DNA of 64,000 nt from Mesorhizobium sp. B2-3-4 (GTDB lineage Bacteria > Pseudomonadota > Alphaproteobacteria > Rhizobiales > Rhizobiaceae), in contig NZ_VFVY01000026.1 of NCBI RefSeq assembly GCF_006442315.1, positions 1 to 64,000 on the forward strand. Direction: 5' to 3'. Positions 43,862 to 54,990 of the stretch are shown piece after piece. The position numbers were made by a program, and so were the translations under genes. The notes beneath the pieces are model-generated. The model searched no databases. It was not told the origin of the DNA and worked only from the letters and a program-made list of their open reading frames with translations. Each line of letters opens with the position of its first letter. Within the stretch, counting starts at the first letter, position 1.

Positions 43862-45667
43862 ATGGCAGGCGCCCCCACCAGGAATAAGAAATTTCGCTCG
43901 CAGGAGTGGTTCGACAACCCCGACAATCCGGGCATGACGGCGCTGTACCTGGAGCGCTACCTGAATTACGGCCTGACGCGCGCCGAGCTGATGTCGGGCA
44001 AGCCGCTGATCGGCATCGCCCAGACTGGCTCGGATCTGTCGCCCTGCAACCGGCACCATATCGAGCTCGCCAAGCGCGTGCGCGAAGGCATCGTCTCGAT
44101 GGGCGGCATTCCGTTCGAGTTCCCCTGCCATCCGATCCAGGAGACCGGCAAGCGCCCGACAGCGGCACTCGACCGCAATCTCGCCTATCTCAGCCTCGTC
44201 GAGGTGCTCTATGGCTATCCGTTGGACGGCGTGGTGCTGACCATCGGCTGCGACAAGACCACGCCGGCGCTCTTGATGGCGGCGGCCACCGTCAACATCC
44301 CAGCCATCGCGCTGTCGGTCGGCCCGATGCTGAATGGCTGGCACAAGGGCAAGCGCACCGGCTCGGGCACCATCGTCTGGGAATCGCGCCAACGCCTTTC
44401 GGCCGGCGAGATCGACTATGACGAATTCATGGACATCGTCGCCTCCTCGGCACCTTCGACCGGCTATTGCAACACCATGGGCACCGCCACCACCATGAAC
44501 TCGCTGGCCGAGGCACTCGGCATGCAATTGCCAGGTTCGGCCGCCATCCCCGCGCCCTATCGCGAGCGCGGCCAGATCGCCTACGAGACGGGCAAGCGCA
44601 TCGTCGACATGGTGCATGAGGATCTGAAGCCGTCCGACATCATGACACGCGAAGCCTTCGAGAACGCCATCGTCGTCAATTCGGCGATCGGCGGCTCGAC
44701 CAACGCGCCGATCCATCTCAACGCCATCGCTCGCCATTTGGGCGTGCCGCTTACCAATGACGACTGGCAGGAGATCGGCCTCAAAGTGCCGCTCATCGTC
44801 AATCTGCAGCCGTCGGGCGAATATCTCGGTGAGGACTATCATCACGCCGGCGGCGTGCCGGCCGTTGTGGCCGAACTGATGAAGGCCGGCGTGCTGCCGC
44901 ATCCCGATGCGTTGACCGCCAACGGCAAATCGATCGGCGACAATTGCAAGGGGGTCGCCAACGAGAACACCGATGTCATCCGTACCGTCGACAAGCCGTT
45001 GAAGACCAATGCCGGCTTCATCAATTTCAAGGGCAATCTGTTCGATTCCGCGATCATGAAGATGAGCGGCATCTCGCCGGAATTCCGCGAGCGCTATCTG
45101 TCCAATCCGAACGACCCGGAAGCCTTCGAGGGCAACGCCATGGTCTTCGATGGCCCGGAGGATTACCACGCCCGCATCGACGATCCGGCGCAAGGCATCG
45201 ACGAGCACACGATCCTCTTCATGCGCGGCGCCGGCCCGGTCGGCTATCCCGGCGGCGCCGAGGTCGTCAACATGCAGCCGCCGGCCTACCTCATCAAGAA
45301 GGGCATCCATTCGCTGGCCTGCATCGGCGATGGCCGCCAGTCGGGTACGTCGGGCTCGCCCTCGATCCTGAACGCCTCGCCGGAAGCCGCCGTCGGCGGC
45401 GGTCTGGCACTGCTCAGGAGCGGTGATCGCGTCCGCATCGACCTGAGGAAGGGCACCGCGAACATCCTGGTCAGCGATGACGAGATCGCCCGGCGTCGCG
45501 CCGAACTGCAAAGCGATGGCGGCTATCACTATCCCAAGCACCAGACGCCGTGGCAGGAAATCCAGCGCGGCATGGTCGACCAGTTCTCGGCCGGCATGGT
45601 GCTGAAGCCGGCGGTGAAATACCAGGACGTCGCTCACACAATGGGCGTGCCGAGGGACAATCACTGA
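43862..45667 (+). CDS. Sugar-acid dehydratase (IlvD/Edd family)
   Basis: A 601-residue dehydratase close to Caulobacter D-xylonate dehydratase XylD and the rhizobial arabinonate/xylonate dehydratases, judging by blocks such as RSQEWFDNPDNPGMTALYLERYLNYG, QTGSDLSPCNRHHIELA and GCDKTTPALLMAAATVNIPA. It should remove water from a C5 sugar acid to give a 2-keto-3-deoxy acid. Iron-sulfur cysteines are present (GCDKTT, CNTMGT). GGAG precedes ATG 43862. A strong hairpin follows the stop. It is distinct from ilvD at 4982. The exact sugar is uncertain. Confidence 0.88.
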   Translation: MAGAPTRNKKFRSQEWFDNPDNPGMTALYLERYLNYGLTRAELMSGKPLIGIAQTGSDLSPCNRHHIELAKRVREGIVSMGGIPFEFPCHPIQETGKRPTAALDRNLAYLSLVEVLYGYPLDGVVLTIGCDKTTPALLMAAATVNIPAIALSVGPMLNGWHKGKRTGSGTIVWESRQRLSAGEIDYDEFMDIVASSAPSTGYCNTMGTATTMNSLAEALGMQLPGSAAIPAPYRERGQIAYETGKRIVDMVHEDLKPSDIMTREAFENAIVVNSAIGGSTNAPIHLNAIARHLGVPLTNDDWQEIGLKVPLIVNLQPSGEYLGEDYHHAGGVPAVVAELMKAGVLPHPDALTANGKSIGDNCKGVANENTDVIRTVDKPLKTNAGFINFKGNLFDSAIMKMSGISPEFRERYLSNPNDPEAFEGNAMVFDGPEDYHARIDDPAQGIDEHTILFMRGAGPVGYPGGAEVVNMQPPAYLIKKGIHSLACIGDGRQSGTSGSPSILNASPEAAVGGGLALLRSGDRVRIDLRKGTANILVSDDEIARRRAELQSDGGYHYPKHQTPWQEIQRGMVDQFSAGMVLKPAVKYQDVAHTMGVPRDNH

Positions 45668-45669
45668 TT

Positions 45670-45700
45670 GTCGCGGGACACTCGTCGAGTGTCCCGCGAC
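45670..45700 (+). terminator. Hairpin terminator after sugar-acid dehydratase
   Basis: Arms 45670-45684 (GTCGCGGGACACTCG) and 45686-45700 (CGAGTGTCCCGCGAC) are perfect reverse complements around a single T. It starts 3 bases after the stop codon. There is no T-run, so termination may be rho-dependent or the element may block 3' exonuclease decay. Confidence 0.75.
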
Positions 45701-45875
45701 CAGGTGCCCGCATGAACGACAGACGGCGACTTGATTCGGATCGGGCCGCCGTTCGTCATCCTTGACAAGCGTGGCCGACAATTCCACGATGGCGGCAAGG
45801 GGTGTATCGCGACGACCCCGTGAGGCGTCAGCCCAACGTTCGCGTCCAGGCTTCTCTTTTCAGGAGGTGGACGCC

Positions 45876-46694
45876 ATGCCGTCAACAACCGCTATCACCG
45901 TATCGCAACTATCCCGCCTGGTCGGTTTGCCGGGCGCGCCCGTGATCGTCGATGTTCGCATCGATGAGGATTTCGCCGCCGATCCGCGGCTGCTGCCGGG
46001 CGCGATCCGGCGCGATTTCAAAACCGTTTCGACCTGGGCGGCGGCATTGGCCGGCAAGCCGGTGGCCGTCATCTGCCAGAAAGGCCAGAAGCTCTCGCAA
46101 GGCGTGGCCGCTTGGCTACGGCACGAAGGACGCCCCGCCGAATCCCTCGAAGGCGGGTTTGAAGCTTGGCGCGACGGCAAGGGGCTTCTCGTCGACACCG
46201 GCAACGTGCCGCCGCGCGACGAAAAGGGCCGCACCACATGGGTGACGCGGGCCCGGCCGAAAGTCGACCGCATCGCCTGCCCATGGCTGATCCGGCGTTT
46301 CGTTGACCCCGAGGCGGTGTTCCTGTTCGTCGAAGCCGCCGAGGTCCTGGCAGTTGCCGACCGCTTTCAGGCGGTGCCTTTCGACATCGACAATGTGTTC
46401 TGGAGCCATCGTGGCGAACGCTGCACCTTCGACACCATGATCGAGGAGTTCGGGCTGGACTCCCGGCCGCTCGATCGCCTCGCCGCGATCGTGCGCGCGG
46501 CCGACACGGCGCGCCTCGATCTGGTTCCCCAGGCGGCAGGGTTTCTCGCCGCCTCGCTTGGCCTGTCACGCATGTTCCGCGACGACCTGGAACAGCTGGA
46601 GGCCGGCATGCTGCTCTATGACGCGTTCTTCCGCTGGTGCCGCGATGCCACCGACGAAACCCACAATTGGCCGGCGGCGGGCAAGGTGTCATGA
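45876..46694 (+). CDS. chrB: Chromate resistance protein ChrB with rhodanese domain
   Basis: A 272-residue protein. The first 110 residues are a rhodanese-like domain with an active-site cysteine (Cys67, VAVICQKGQKLSQG). The remainder is the ChrB C-terminal domain (WVTRARPKVDRIACPWLIRRFVDP, RPLDRLAAIVRAADTARLDL). ChrB is a regulator or accessory factor of chromate efflux. The canonical ChrB N-terminal domain is replaced by rhodanese here. AGGAGG precedes ATG 45876. It overlaps chrA (ATGA). Confidence 0.85.
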   Translation: MPSTTAITVSQLSRLVGLPGAPVIVDVRIDEDFAADPRLLPGAIRRDFKTVSTWAAALAGKPVAVICQKGQKLSQGVAAWLRHEGRPAESLEGGFEAWRDGKGLLVDTGNVPPRDEKGRTTWVTRARPKVDRIACPWLIRRFVDPEAVFLFVEAAEVLAVADRFQAVPFDIDNVFWSHRGERCTFDTMIEEFGLDSRPLDRLAAIVRAADTARLDLVPQAAGFLAASLGLSRMFRDDLEQLEAGMLLYDAFFRWCRDATDETHNWPAAGKVS

Positions 46695-48073
46695 GCGCCA
46701 TGGTATCCGGGGAGAATGTGGTGGAGCCGGCTGCGCCGAGTTTCCGGGAGGCGCTGAAGCTGTGGGCGACGATCGGATTGCTGAGCTTCGGCGGGCCGGC
46801 CGGCCAGATAGCGCTCATGCACAAGGAATTGGTCGAGGACCGGCGCTGGATCGGCGAACAGCGTTTCCTGCATGCCTTGAACTACTGCATGCTGTTGCCG
46901 GGCCCGGAAGCCCAGCAACTCGCCATCTACATCGGCTGGCTGCTGCACAGGACGATCGGTGGGCTTGTCGCCGGCATCCTGTTCGTCGTGCCGGGCGCTC
47001 TCGTCATGCTCGCCTTGAGCATGCTTTATGCGCTCTATGGCGATATCCCTTTGGTCGCGGCGCTGTTTTTCGGGATCAAGGCGGCGGTGCTTGCCGTTGT
47101 CGTCGAGGCGCTCATCCGGATCGGACGACGAGCGCTGAAGAACCGGGTGATGACAGCGGTCGCGGTGTCGGCCTTCATCGCCATCTACGCGTTGAACGTG
47201 CCGTTTCCGCTTATCGTCCTGCTCGCGGGCCTGGCAGGTTGGCTCGGCAACCATATTGTCCCCGGCCTGTTTTCCGGTTCCGCGCACGCCAAGGACGACG
47301 CCGCCGCGTCCAAGGGCGTGGTAGACCTGATGTTCGAGCGCGGTGAACTGACCCATGTCAGACCAACGACATGGCATGCGCCGCGCACCATCGCCATCTG
47401 GCTGCCGATCTGGCTCGGGCCGGTCCTTGTCATCGGGTTGTTCACCGGCTCGGCCAGCGTCTGGACCGAGATCGGCCGGTTCTTCAGTTTTATGGCCGTC
47501 GTCACCTTCGGCGGCGCCTATGCGGTCCTTGCCTATGTCGCGCAGGCCGCCGTCCAGTCGTTTGGCTGGCTCGCTCCAGGTGAAATGGTCGATGGACTAG
47601 GACTTGCGGAAACGACGCCGGGTCCGCTCATCCTGGTGCTGCAGTTCGTCGGCTTCCTGGCGGCGTTCCGCCATTCCGGGTCGCTCGAACCGTTGCTTGC
47701 CGGATCGCTCGGCGCCTTGCTCACGCTCTGGGTCACGTTCACGCCCTGCTTCTTCTGGATATTCCTCGGCGCGCCCTATATCGAGGCGCTGCGCGGCAAC
47801 AAGGCGTTGTCGGCAGCCCTCGGCGCCATCACCGCCGCTGTCGTCGGCGTCATCATGAACCTCGCTTTGTGGTTCGCCCTGCACGTCGTCTTCCGCGAGG
47901 TGCACGTGACGGGCTACGGCATGAGCGTGCCGGTGCTTTCATCGATCGACTGGCGCGCGGCGCTGCTCTCCTGCGCCGCCATGGTCGCTGTGCTGAAGCT
48001 GAAGACCGGCATGCTGCCGGCGCTTGCGGGATGCGCCCTTGCAGGCGTGCTGCTGCTGGCCGCTGGCAGCTAG
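46691..48073 (+). CDS. chrA: Chromate transporter
   Basis: Inner-membrane chromate exporter of 460 residues with two homologous CHR halves (EALKLWATIGLLSFGGPAGQIA at the N-terminus; FSFMAVVTFGGAYAVLAYVAQAA in the second half) and about ten membrane segments. It pumps chromate out and confers resistance. The start overlaps chrB by 4 bases. Confidence 0.92.
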   Translation: MSAMVSGENVVEPAAPSFREALKLWATIGLLSFGGPAGQIALMHKELVEDRRWIGEQRFLHALNYCMLLPGPEAQQLAIYIGWLLHRTIGGLVAGILFVVPGALVMLALSMLYALYGDIPLVAALFFGIKAAVLAVVVEALIRIGRRALKNRVMTAVAVSAFIAIYALNVPFPLIVLLAGLAGWLGNHIVPGLFSGSAHAKDDAAASKGVVDLMFERGELTHVRPTTWHAPRTIAIWLPIWLGPVLVIGLFTGSASVWTEIGRFFSFMAVVTFGGAYAVLAYVAQAAVQSFGWLAPGEMVDGLGLAETTPGPLILVLQFVGFLAAFRHSGSLEPLLAGSLGALLTLWVTFTPCFFWIFLGAPYIEALRGNKALSAALGAITAAVVGVIMNLALWFALHVVFREVHVTGYGMSVPVLSSIDWRAALLSCAAMVAVLKLKTGMLPALAGCALAGVLLLAAGS

Positions 48074-48136
48074 ATCCAGGCTTGCTTTGTATTCCGCCGC
48101 CTGACCACCTAAGTGGTTGGAAACGGATGGATCATC

Positions 48137-48535
48137 ATGGCGGGACGACGCTCTTCCCTCGGCTTTCTCGGCATGTTCGGCCGCTCGGGCGATCTGCGAC
48201 AGCTCGACGCGGCCTTGCGCGGCGCCGACCTGCATCCGGCCCTGGTGCCGGAAGGGGTAAAACTCACCATCGTCAATCTGATGAAGGATCATTGGCCCGA
48301 GGAGCCGCCGCAGCAGGCCTATCCGCAGGTGGCGAGCCTGTTCAGCTACTGCATCGCCGGGCCGGAGACCTTTGAACGTTCGCAAGGTCAGCAGCAGCGG
48401 CTGGAGGCCGAGCGGCGGATCGAGGCGGCGCTCGAAACCGGCGACGGTTTCGACGCGCGGATCGTGCTGATGGCGCTGCACGCCAAGCTGATCAACGCCG
48501 AGGTGGTCGAGCGCTACGGGCTCAGCGTCGGCTGA
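48137..48535 (+). CDS. Conserved-looking hypothetical protein
   Basis: A 132-residue protein, not recognised. It is charged and mostly helical (DLRQLDAALRGADLHPALVPEGVK; RLEAERRIEAALETGDGFDARI). No signal peptide, membrane segment or metal motif. ATG 48137 was chosen; the frame is open to 48113. Strand and composition agree with a real gene. It converges on mttB. Confidence 0.65.
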   Translation: MAGRRSSLGFLGMFGRSGDLRQLDAALRGADLHPALVPEGVKLTIVNLMKDHWPEEPPQQAYPQVASLFSYCIAGPETFERSQGQQQRLEAERRIEAALETGDGFDARIVLMALHAKLINAEVVERYGLSVG

Positions 48536-48556
48536 TTGTGGTTGGGGAAGGCGGCT

Positions 48557-50143
48557 TTAGCCGCCCATGCCGTTGCGCGGCAGCTTGATCATCTCGCCGA
48601 AGCGGGCGCGCAATTTGTCGTCGAGCATCTTGGGTACATGCCGCGGAAAACGCTCGGCCAGCACGCGCTTCTTTTCGATGATCGCCCGCTGCAATATATC
48701 AGGCCGGCCTTTCTCGTTCCATTCCTTGGGCGAGAACCTGTCGCCGACGGCGGGATAGAAATATTCGGTCTGCATCAGGCGCAGCGTCTGCTCGTTGCCG
48801 AGATAGTGCCCTGGGCCGTTCAGGCAGACCTCGGCAATGGTGTCGATCGACAGCGCTTCGTCGGTCACCTCGATGCCGCGCACGCAGCGCAGGCAATGGC
48901 CGAGCATGTCGTTGTCGATGATCAGGCTTTCCAGGCAGAAGCCGAGCAGCGAGGCGTGCATGCCGGCCGATTCGTAGACCAGGTTGAGCCCGGCAAGGCC
49001 GGCCATCACGTCGGTGATGCCCTTTTCGTAGCCGGACTGGATGTCGGGCAGTTTCGAATCAGTCATGCCGGCTGCGGAGCCGCCCGGCAGGTCGTAATAC
49101 TGCGCCATCTGCGCGCAGGCGGCGGTCAGCACGGCCTGCTCGGCCGAGCCGCCGGACATGGCGCCGGTCCTCAGATCCGACACGAACGGCCAGGTGCCGA
49201 AGATCGCCGGATGCCCCGGCTTGATGGCGTTGACATAGACCAGACCGGCCAGCACTTCGGCCACCGCCTGCACGACCGCGCCGGCAATCGCCGCCGGCGC
49301 CGTCGCGCCGGCCTGTCCGGCCGACAGGAGCAGGATCGGGATGCCGCCCTCGACGCAGGCTTCGAGCACGCCACAGGCGTCCTCGGCGAATTTCATCGGC
49401 GGTACGACGAAGCAGTTGGAATTGGAGACGAAGGGCCGGGCGCGGAAATTCTCCTCGCCACCGGCGATCGCATAGAGCATTTCCAGCGCCGGCTGCACGT
49501 TCTCGCGCACCGTGAACGAGGTGCCGACATGCTTGGACGTGCCCATCACGCAGGCGTAAAGCGTGTTGAAGTCCATCTCGAGCGGATCGGGAATGTCGCG
49601 CGGCACCATCGGCCGCTGGAAGAAATGGATGTTGTCGAGCCCGTCGACGATGCGGGCGGCGTCATAGATGTCCTGCAGCAGCGATTCGCGGTATTGGCGC
49701 TTCTCGACATCGACCAGATGCACGGCGGCACCTGCGGTGCCGTAATGCACGCGCTTACCCTGGATCACCATGTCGTGTTTGGGGTCCTGGCCGTGCAAGG
49801 TGAAATTGCGCGCAGCCTTCTTGATCGTGTCGAGCACCAGCGCGCGCGGAAAGCGAATGCGGCCGTCGTCGCCATAGGTGGCGCCGGCCTTGGTCAGCGC
49901 CTCGATGCAGGAGGGGATGGCGTTGGCGAAGCCGACCGTCTCCAGGAGGGTCAGCACCGCTTCGTGGATGCGCTCCTGGTCATTGCCCTTGAGCGGTCCG
50001 TAGCTGCCGCCCTCGAGCCCCGGGCGCACCGGCCTGATGTCGTCGGCGAGCGGCGCTGCCCGCATGGCGCGGCGCGCTTCGCGTCCGCCGGAGCGGCGTG
50101 AACGCTGGTCCGCCGCATCCTGCTTTTCAAGAACCACTGACAT
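48557..50143 (-). CDS. MttB-family quaternary amine methyltransferase (non-pyrrolysine)
   Basis: A 528-residue member of the trimethylamine methyltransferase superfamily. It reads through without an internal amber codon, so it lacks pyrrolysine and belongs to the glycine-betaine-type branch (MtgB-like). Visible blocks are GTSKHVGTSFTVRENVQ, FVSNSNCFVVPPMKFAED and PGHPAIFGTWPFVSDLRTG. It would transfer a methyl group from a quaternary amine to a corrinoid protein; no corrinoid protein gene is adjacent. Start ATG 50143; the open frame extends 156 codons upstream but is antisense to other DNA. An intrinsic terminator isolates it from the MocR gene, so it has its own promoter. Confidence 0.85.
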   Translation of the reverse strand: MSVVLEKQDAADQRSRRSGGREARRAMRAAPLADDIRPVRPGLEGGSYGPLKGNDQERIHEAVLTLLETVGFANAIPSCIEALTKAGATYGDDGRIRFPRALVLDTIKKAARNFTLHGQDPKHDMVIQGKRVHYGTAGAAVHLVDVEKRQYRESLLQDIYDAARIVDGLDNIHFFQRPMVPRDIPDPLEMDFNTLYACVMGTSKHVGTSFTVRENVQPALEMLYAIAGGEENFRARPFVSNSNCFVVPPMKFAEDACGVLEACVEGGIPILLLSAGQAGATAPAAIAGAVVQAVAEVLAGLVYVNAIKPGHPAIFGTWPFVSDLRTGAMSGGSAEQAVLTAACAQMAQYYDLPGGSAAGMTDSKLPDIQSGYEKGITDVMAGLAGLNLVYESAGMHASLLGFCLESLIIDNDMLGHCLRCVRGIEVTDEALSIDTIAEVCLNGPGHYLGNEQTLRLMQTEYFYPAVGDRFSPKEWNEKGRPDILQRAIIEKKRVLAERFPRHVPKMLDDKLRARFGEMIKLPRNGMGG

Positions 50144-50275
50144 GGAGGCACTCCACCTTTTGCGAGAAACAGGGCGGCGGTTGGTCCACCATCGGCTGCT
50201 TCTTCCCCTTTGGTGCTCGACTATGCCAACGGCATTGGTACAGCCTATGAGCCAGCAGGAGGGGTCGAGTATGCC

Positions 50276-50313
50276 AGAAAAACAGAGCGGGAGCCGCTTG
50301 GCAGCGGCTCCCG
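50276..50313 (-). terminator. Intrinsic terminator of the MocR gene
   Basis: An 11-bp perfect stem (50288-50298 with 50303-50313, loop TGGC) is followed on the minus strand by CTCTGTTTTT, i.e. a T-run. This is a textbook intrinsic terminator 20 bases after the MocR stop codon. It implies that mttB, 130 bases further on, is transcribed from its own promoter in 50144-50275. Confidence 0.85.
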
Positions 50314-50333
50314 TCAAAGTCCCGGAGGATGGA

Positions 50334-51827
50334 TCAGGCGGCGGCGGGCCTGCGTCCGGCAGCCGTGGCGAGTTCACGGATGCCGGGCTCGATGTGCTGC
50401 AGCGCGATCGAGGAAATGCCCAAGCGCATGAAACGCGAAGGCTTTTCGGTGCGGTCGAAGAACCGATCGCCTGGCTCGATGATGACGCTGCGCGAGGCCG
50501 CGGCTTCAGCCAAACCGCGGGAATCGGTACCGCGCGGCCCCTCCAGCCAGAGCGACGTGCCGCCGGCCGAGTCGGTCGAGCGCCATTCGGGCAGGAAAGC
50601 GGAAATCGCATGGACCAGACGCTTGCGCCGCTCGTCGAAGGCGCTCGACAGCCGCCGCACCAGCGCCTCGTGATGGCCGAGCGACAGGAACAGCGCCACG
50701 GCGCGCTGGTTGTTGGCCGGCGGATGGCGCAGCATGAAACGGCGCAGCGCCCGCAATTCGGCGATTAGGCCAGCGGAAGCCACGATGTAGCCAAGCCGCA
50801 GGCCGGGAGCCAGCGTCTTCGACATCGAGCCGACATAGACGACGCGACCGGAGCGGTCGAGGCTCTTCAGCGCCTGCTGCGGCGCCTCGTCGAGAAGCTG
50901 GCTGTCATAGCCGTCCTCGATGATGATCTGGTTGTGCCGGTTGGCGCGCGCCAGGAGGTCCTGACGGCGTTCGGCCGACAAGGGCACCATGGTCGGGCAA
51001 TGATGGCTGGGGGTGACGAACACGAAGCCGGAATCACTGGGAATTGAGGAGGTTACGATGCCGGATTGGTCGACCGGAACCGGCTGGATATCGGCCCCCG
51101 CGAGCCGGAAGATTGAGCGCGCGTCGGGATAGCCCGGATCCTCCATCGCGACTTTCGAGCCCTTGGTCATCAGCAGCGACGCCAGCATGTAGAGCGCGTT
51201 CTGGGCGCCAAGCGTGACGATGATCTCGTCGGGATTGGCGAAGATGCCGCGCCGGGGCAGGAGTCGCGCCTGGATCTGCTCGATCAGCAGCGGATCGTCC
51301 CGGTCGACCATGTCGGACGCCCAGTTGCGGATCTCCAGCACGGCCAGCGCCATGCGGTTGCACTCGCGCCATTCGGCGGTGGGGAACAGCGCCGGGTCGA
51401 ACTGGCCATAGACGAAGGGGTAGGACGACTTGATCCAGTTGTCGTGCTTGGCCGGCGGCGGCATGTCGCTGGCCGCGATCTGGCGGCGTGCCTTCCAGTC
51501 GATCTCGTTGGCCTGGTCGGGTGCCTTCTGGTGCGGCTTGGCCGGCGTCGCCAGCACATCGGGATTGACGAAATGGCCGCGCCGCTCGCGCGCCACCAGG
51601 AAACCCTGGTCGACGAGCTGCTGGAAGGCCAGCACCACCGTTCCGCGCGCCACGCCGAGTTTTTCGGCCAGGATCCGGCAGGAGGGGAGCGGCATCGAGG
51701 CGGCGATCTGGCGGTCGAGAATGGCGGCCACGATGGCTTGGCGGATCTGCGCCTGCAGGGTCTGGCCGGATTCGGCCGAAATCCGGAACAGGCCGGACCA
51801 TATCGCCGTGTCGTTTCTCTGTGGCAT
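50334..51827 (-). CDS. MocR/GntR-type PLP-dependent regulator
   Basis: A 497-residue fusion of an N-terminal GntR winged helix (AEKLGVARGTVVLAFQQLVDQG, about 54-75) and a type I aminotransferase fold with the PLP lysine in VGSMSKTLAPGLRLGY (Lys337) and IIEDGYDSQ. MocR proteins regulate amino-acid, GABA, vitamin B6 or taurine genes with PLP as ligand. A 16-bp direct repeat at 21-bp spacing lies upstream. Start ATG 51827. The target could be itself, mttB or pgi. Confidence 0.88.
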   Translation of the reverse strand: MPQRNDTAIWSGLFRISAESGQTLQAQIRQAIVAAILDRQIAASMPLPSCRILAEKLGVARGTVVLAFQQLVDQGFLVARERRGHFVNPDVLATPAKPHQKAPDQANEIDWKARRQIAASDMPPPAKHDNWIKSSYPFVYGQFDPALFPTAEWRECNRMALAVLEIRNWASDMVDRDDPLLIEQIQARLLPRRGIFANPDEIIVTLGAQNALYMLASLLMTKGSKVAMEDPGYPDARSIFRLAGADIQPVPVDQSGIVTSSIPSDSGFVFVTPSHHCPTMVPLSAERRQDLLARANRHNQIIIEDGYDSQLLDEAPQQALKSLDRSGRVVYVGSMSKTLAPGLRLGYIVASAGLIAELRALRRFMLRHPPANNQRAVALFLSLGHHEALVRRLSSAFDERRKRLVHAISAFLPEWRSTDSAGGTSLWLEGPRGTDSRGLAEAAASRSVIIEPGDRFFDRTEKPSRFMRLGISSIALQHIEPGIRELATAAGRRPAAA

Positions 51828-52151
51828 GGAGAATCTTCCTTGATGGCCAGCCTTTTTCGCTTGGCTGGACCAGCCGAACGTAACCGTGGCACAAGGGGTT
51901 GCGCCAATCAATTTTTCTGATCTTTGGGATTTATGCCAGTGATCCTTCAAGCTCGAAAAGTAATCCTTCAAGCTCGAACGAGGCGCTGACCTGCCGGCCG
52001 GCCGATACATTGTGTCATGGCATCGTGATGCGCTGCGGCATCGCCGCGTATTGACCGGATGGAATTCGGCTCAATAGTTGTTGCGCGACGACACGCGCCG
52101 GAAACATCCGGTCTGATATGGTGCGTCCAAAACGCCAGGAGTCCCCCGCCA
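51828..52151. promoter_or_regulatory. MocR/pgi divergent region with 21-bp-spaced direct repeats
   Basis: The 324-base gap between the minus-strand MocR gene and plus-strand pgi has no gene. ATCCTTCAAGCTCGAA occurs exactly twice, at 51942-51957 and 51963-51978. The offset is 21 bases, two helical turns, so both lie on one face of the DNA. MocR/GabR regulators are known to bind direct repeats, so this is the probable operator. The pgi ribosome-binding site AGGAG is at about 52138. Confidence 0.75.
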
Positions 52152-53791
<1,640 letters not shown>

Positions 53792-53795
<4 letters not shown>

Positions 53796-54523
53796 CTGAT
53801 TTGGCAGACATCAAGGGGATATTGTTCGACAAGGACGGGACACTTGTCGACTTCAACGCCACCTGGCTCGGCGTCGCCGATTTCATGGCCATGGACGCAT
53901 CCGACGGCGATCGCTGGAAGGCCGACAGGCTGCTCGCGGCGGCCGGCTTCGATTTCGCCAACCGGCGTTTCAAGCCGGACTCCATCTTTGCCTCCGGCAC
54001 CAATCTCGACGTCGTCGAACTGTGGTTCCCGCGCCTGTCGAACGAAGACCAGATGCTGGCGGTGGCCCGTTTCAACGAGATCACCTCGGTGAAGGGTTCG
54101 GCGATGGCGGTGGCGCTGCCCGGCATCGTCGACACGCTGGCCCTGCTGCACAAGCGATCCTATCGTCTCGGCGTCGCCACCAACGATTCGACCAGCGGCG
54201 CCGAAAAGACGCTGGTCACGCTCGGCGTCGCGCAATTGTTCGTCGCCGCTTACGGATACGACGCCGTCGCCAACCCCAAGCCTGCCCCCGACACCATCCA
54301 GGCCTTCTGCGATCTTACCGGGCTGAAGCCAGCCGAGATCGCCATGGTCGGTGACAACAGGCACGATCTCGAAATGGCCCGCGCCGGCGGCTGCGGCCTG
54401 GCGGTCGGCGTGCTGTCGGGTACGGGCACGCGTGAATCGCTGGCCGAGATCGCGGATGTCATCCTGGATTCGGTGGCGGATTTGCCGGATTTTTTGGCGG
54501 CTAGGGTGAAGGAGACGGCGTAG
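53792..54523 (+). CDS. HAD-superfamily phosphatase (Gph-like)
   Basis: A 243-residue phosphatase with the full set of HAD motifs: DKDGT (nucleophile Asp13, acid Asp15), a motif II threonine region in LGVATNDST, motif III Lys in NPKPAPD and motif IV MVGDNRHDLEMA. The group includes phosphoglycolate phosphatase. The start is GTG 53792, overlapping the pgi stop by 4 bases. Sugar-phosphate specificity is probable from its partner but unproven. Confidence 0.88.
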
Positions 54524-54990
54524 GAGGGGAGGAAGGTGGTTTGCGATTAGTGGCCGAGGTGGAGCCGAGTGCTGACTGGCCGGTAGTGGAAAAGCTTGGT
54601 GCTAAGCTGACGTTCTCCAACCGACCCCGTTGTCGCCATTTCTGATCACTTGACGATCACCCAGAACCCATTACCGAAGAGCAATTCCATTTCAGGCTTG
54701 TCCCGAGCACGGGCTCCGCAACAATTGCGAACTCTCCGTCACTTTTTAAACACCATCATCGCGGCTTTTGATAGAGCGGCAAAAAACGGGGCGAGTGAAC
54801 GGAGTTCTCAAAGGAAGTAGATATAGCGCAGAAAGCACTTTTACTCCGATTTAGGAAGACGGCGCGTGCCCTCCCTCGATTCGAGATTCAATGTCGACAT
54901 GGCCGGTAGGTAGAAAAGAATATTTTATTTACTCGTATCCGCACTGATAGAGAATACGAATGCAGCCCGTGGTTCTTGAGGAGGGTATCA
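54524..54990. other. Gene-free stretch at left edge of AT-rich insertion
   Basis: 467 bases with no supportable gene. Composition falls from the high-GC background toward AT-rich from about 54,780 onward. No tRNA, integrase or clear direct repeat was seen at this edge. A ribosome-binding site GAGGAGGG sits at 54978-54985 for the following gene. Confidence 0.6.

Noticed and set aside
43730..45787. 685-codon open frame on the minus strand
   Set aside because: Antisense to the sugar-acid dehydratase; composition (His/Arg/Ala-rich) is typical of a shadow frame.
48557..50143. Pyrrolysine-containing MttB
   Set aside because: The gene has no in-frame TAG and no pyl genes are near, so it is a non-pyrrolysine member.
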